A DNA stretch of 8,440 bases from contig JBEGQI010000311.1 of assembly GCA_041181065.1 (NCBI GenBank), positions 1-8,440 on the forward strand, written 5' to 3'. Both the position numbers and the translations under genes were made by a program. Shown in pieces: positions 6,365 through 8,440 of this stretch (positions are counted from its first letter, which is position 1; each line of letters begins with the position of its first letter). This DNA is from DSYF01 sp041181065. GTDB lineage: Bacteria > Verrucomicrobiota > Verrucomicrobiia > Limisphaerales > DSYF01. The notes under the pieces were generated by a model, which saw only the letters and a program-made list of their open reading frames with translations, did no database searches and was not told the origin of the DNA.

Positions 6365-8440
6365 CAAGTCGGGGCCGAACTTTGCTTCGCCGCGTTTGTC
6401 GAGCGTGACCGTCACGACTTTGCCGCCGAGCCGCACCTTGCAGCTCGCGCCCTTGGCCCCGCGCACAGTTGCGGCCGTCAGCTTTCCGTCGCGCCACGCG
6501 ACATCGACTTCAAAACCGCCACGAGCACGCAAGCCCTTCACCGAGCCGGTCGCCCAGGTCTTGGGCAACGCCGGGAGCAATTCGATCTCACCGTTCTGGC
6601 TTTGCACGAGCGCTTCGCACACGCCCGCCACGCCGCCGAAATTGCCGTCGATCTGGAACGGCGGGTGCGTGTCGAACAGATTGTTCAACGTGGATTTCGC
6701 CAGCAGCGCCTGGATGTTCTCGCCGACCTTCTCGCCGTCGCCGAGCCGCGCCCAGAAATTGATGATCCACGCACGGCTCCAGCCGGTGTGGCCGCCACCG
6801 CTCGCGAGCCGCATCTCCAACGTCTTGCGTGCCGCCGCGGCCAGTTCCGGCGTGCCGCGCAACGTGATCTGGCTCGCCGGATGCAAAGCGAACAGATGCG
6901 AGATGTGCCGATGGCCGGGCTCCGGCTCCTTGAACTCCTCGCTCCATTCCATCAACCGGCCATCGCTGCCAACCTGCGGCATCCGCAACTTCGCCTTCGC
7001 CTGCTCCACCTCCGCGATCGTGGGTTCCTTCACGCCGAGGATGCGCGCCGCAGAGAGATAATTGTTGAAGGCATCGAAGATGATTTCCTGTTCTATGGTC
7101 GGGCCCATGCACAAATGGCCGTGCTGCCCGTCGGAAGTGATAAATTTGTTTTCGGGCGACGGCGCGGGGCCGGCGACGAGTTTGCCGGTCTTCGGATCTT
7201 TGACCAGAAAATCGAGACTGAACTCCGCCGAGCCGCGCAGGATGGGAAACACTTTACGGAGGTAATTCGTGTCGCCGCTGAACGCGTAATGCTCCCAGAG
7301 ATGTTGCGCGCACCAAGCGCCCGCCGACGGCGAGAGCCCCCACGACGGGTTCTCGCTTGGCGACGTGAAGCCCCATGCGTTGGCCAGCGTGTGAACCGTC
7401 CATCCGCGCGCGTTGTAATGCACCTTCGCCGTCTTCGCGCCGGGCCCGGTCATGAACGCGATGTAACGGTCGAGCGGTTCGTAGCATTCCGTGAGGTTCG
7501 CAGTTTCGGCGAGCCAGTAGATCATCTGGAGGTTGATGTTCGCGTGATAATCCGCGCCCCACGGCGGCTGCACCGTGTCGGCCCACAAACCTTGCAAATT
7601 CGCCGGCATGCCGCCGACCCGTGAACTGCCGATCAGCAGGTAACGCCCGAAGTTGTAGTAGAGCGTGAAGAGCGACGGATCAAATGCACCGTTCTTCACC
7701 GCCTTGAGCCGCGCATCCGTGGGCAACTTCGCGGAGTCGGTGCGGCCAAGATCGAGCGTGACGTGGTTGAAGATCGACTGGTAATCCTGCACGTGTGCGC
7801 CGCGCATCTTCTCGACGGACTTCCTCGCCGCCGCTTTCAGTTGCTCCGCCGACTTCGCTTCGGGATCGCCGTGCCGCCAATCCGGCAACTGCATGCGATA
7901 ATCTGTCGCCGCCGTCACAAGCAACACGGCTTCGCCCGCATCCGTCACAGCCAATCCATTTGTGGACGCGACGACTTTCCCGCCCTTCGCACTCGCTTGC
8001 AATCGCGCGGCGTATTTCATGCCTTCCCAATTGGTGCCGTTGAACAACTGGCCGCGCATGAGCAACTGATCGGCGCCGACAGAGGAAACTTCTGCCGCCT
8101 CGGGTCGCGATAGCTGCGCCGTGAAATTCAACGCACCCTTCTGGCTGGCCGTCAGCCTCACAACGATCACCTGATCCGGCGCACTGGCGAACAGCTCGCG
8201 CTCGAACTTCACGCCGTCCACCTCGTAGCTCACGCGGCTGATGGCGTTGGCCACATCGAGTTCGCGACGATAGTTCGTGATGTTCGTGCCGTGGGTGAAT
8301 TGCAGATTCAGATCGCCAAGCATCTGGTAGCTGCCGTAAGGCACGCGACCGGGCCGGCCATTGGCAGAACCGCGGCCCTGACAGACCAGCGATCGATTCG
8401 CCAGCTTCTCCGCCTCCTCGTATTTACCGTTGAACAGCAA
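6362..8440 (-). CDS. Glycoside hydrolase family 95 (alpha-L-fucosidase/alpha-L-galactosidase), 5' end outside the window
   Basis: GH95 enzymes are inverting hydrolases that remove terminal alpha-1,2-linked L-fucose, or in some members alpha-L-galactose. The 692 residues visible begin inside the N-terminal beta domain. The edge codon is TTG, and LLFNGKYEEAEKLA matches an internal family motif, so roughly the first 90-110 residues, including any signal peptide, lie beyond the right edge. Further motifs are SYQMLGDLNLQF (37-48), GMPANLQGLWAD (277-288) and YHANINLQMIYW (298-309), whose N301 and N303 correspond to the catalytic asparagines N421 and N423 of the Bifidobacterium enzyme AfcA. PSPEN (427-431) carries E430, the likely general acid (AfcA E566), and PPFQIDGNFG (593-602) carries D598 (AfcA D766). 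GHRHISHLFALHP (509-521) is also family-typical. The C-terminal beta domain is complete. All catalytic positions are present, so activity is expected. Those correspondences are from memory of the family, not an alignment. Confidence 0.92.
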   Translation of the reverse strand: MLFNGKYEEAEKLANRSLVCQGRGSANGRPGRVPYGSYQMLGDLNLQFTHGTNITNYRRELDVANAISRVSYEVDGVKFERELFASAPDQVIVVRLTASQKGALNFTAQLSRPEAAEVSSVGADQLLMRGQLFNGTNWEGMKYAARLQASAKGGKVVASTNGLAVTDAGEAVLLVTAATDYRMQLPDWRHGDPEAKSAEQLKAAARKSVEKMRGAHVQDYQSIFNHVTLDLGRTDSAKLPTDARLKAVKNGAFDPSLFTLYYNFGRYLLIGSSRVGGMPANLQGLWADTVQPPWGADYHANINLQMIYWLAETANLTECYEPLDRYIAFMTGPGAKTAKVHYNARGWTVHTLANAWGFTSPSENPSWGLSPSAGAWCAQHLWEHYAFSGDTNYLRKVFPILRGSAEFSLDFLVKDPKTGKLVAGPAPSPENKFITSDGQHGHLCMGPTIEQEIIFDAFNNYLSAARILGVKEPTIAEVEQAKAKLRMPQVGSDGRLMEWSEEFKEPEPGHRHISHLFALHPASQITLRGTPELAAAARKTLEMRLASGGGHTGWSRAWIINFWARLGDGEKVGENIQALLAKSTLNNLFDTHPPFQIDGNFGGVAGVCEALVQSQNGEIELLPALPKTWATGSVKGLRARGGFEVDVAWRDGKLTAATVRGAKGASCKVRLGGKVVTVTLDKRGEAKFGPDL

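Noticed and set aside
6357..6497. Longer start for the large glycosidase at 6497
   Set aside because: It adds 47 mostly basic residues inside the GH95 coding sequence and would bury the signal peptide that starts at 6356.
5739..7624. Plus-strand frames of 440 and 340 codons antisense to the glycosidase and GH95 genes
   Set aside because: They overlap each other and both real genes, have biased composition, and show no recognisable domain.

Overview
The window is mostly GC-rich chromosomal DNA. It reads like a member of the Verrucomicrobiota or a similar glycan-degrading, high-GC phylum. That placement is an inference: it rests on a fused ArgA-type acetylglutamate synthase, a large secreted glycosidase of a kind I associate with Bacteroidota and Verrucomicrobiota, a GH95 enzyme, the high GC of the coding regions, and small interspersed repeats between genes. 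No rRNA, tRNA, CRISPR array or complete mobile element was seen.

Left region (1-680): a visibly AT-richer stretch holds two short divergent reading frames that meet at one CATG. Each encodes a winged-helix DNA-binding domain of the kind found at the C-terminus of DpnI/Dam-replacing and other restriction endonucleases. Neither has a nuclease domain. The right-hand one is convincingly the tail of a DpnI/Dam-replacing-type protein; the left-hand one belongs to the same broad fold. The simplest reading is a decayed restriction locus in which the two N-terminal halves were lost and the remnants joined.

Intergenic region (678-1136): there is no gene here. It holds two copies of a 27+27 nt imperfect inverted repeat built from nonamers related to GACAGGATT, a heptad tandem repeat related to GTTGATG, and a short nonamer-like stretch starting CGCAGATTA. 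A weak candidate promoter for the next gene lies at its right end.

Central region (1137-3182, + strand): argA (N-acetylglutamate synthase, kinase-like domain plus GNAT domain) is followed 15 nt downstream, in the same reading frame, by an unrecognised 249-residue membrane protein. The two are probably cotranscribed. The membrane protein gene runs tail-to-tail into the glycosidase operon and overlaps its last gene by 69 nt.

Right region (3114-8440, - strand): a two-gene carbohydrate operon. The upstream gene enters from beyond the right edge and encodes a GH95 enzyme (alpha-L-fucosidase or alpha-L-galactosidase) with all expected catalytic residues. After 5 nt comes a secreted protein of about 1080 residues with an all-helical six-hairpin-type catalytic region, resembling the DUF4450 family. 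The pair probably trims L-fucose- or L-galactose-containing plant or algal polysaccharides outside the cytoplasm. The exact reaction of the second enzyme cannot be read from the sequence. The most interesting points are the fused pair of restriction-type winged helices, the conserved hairpin repeats with unrelated loops, and the unassigned activity of the large glycosidase.
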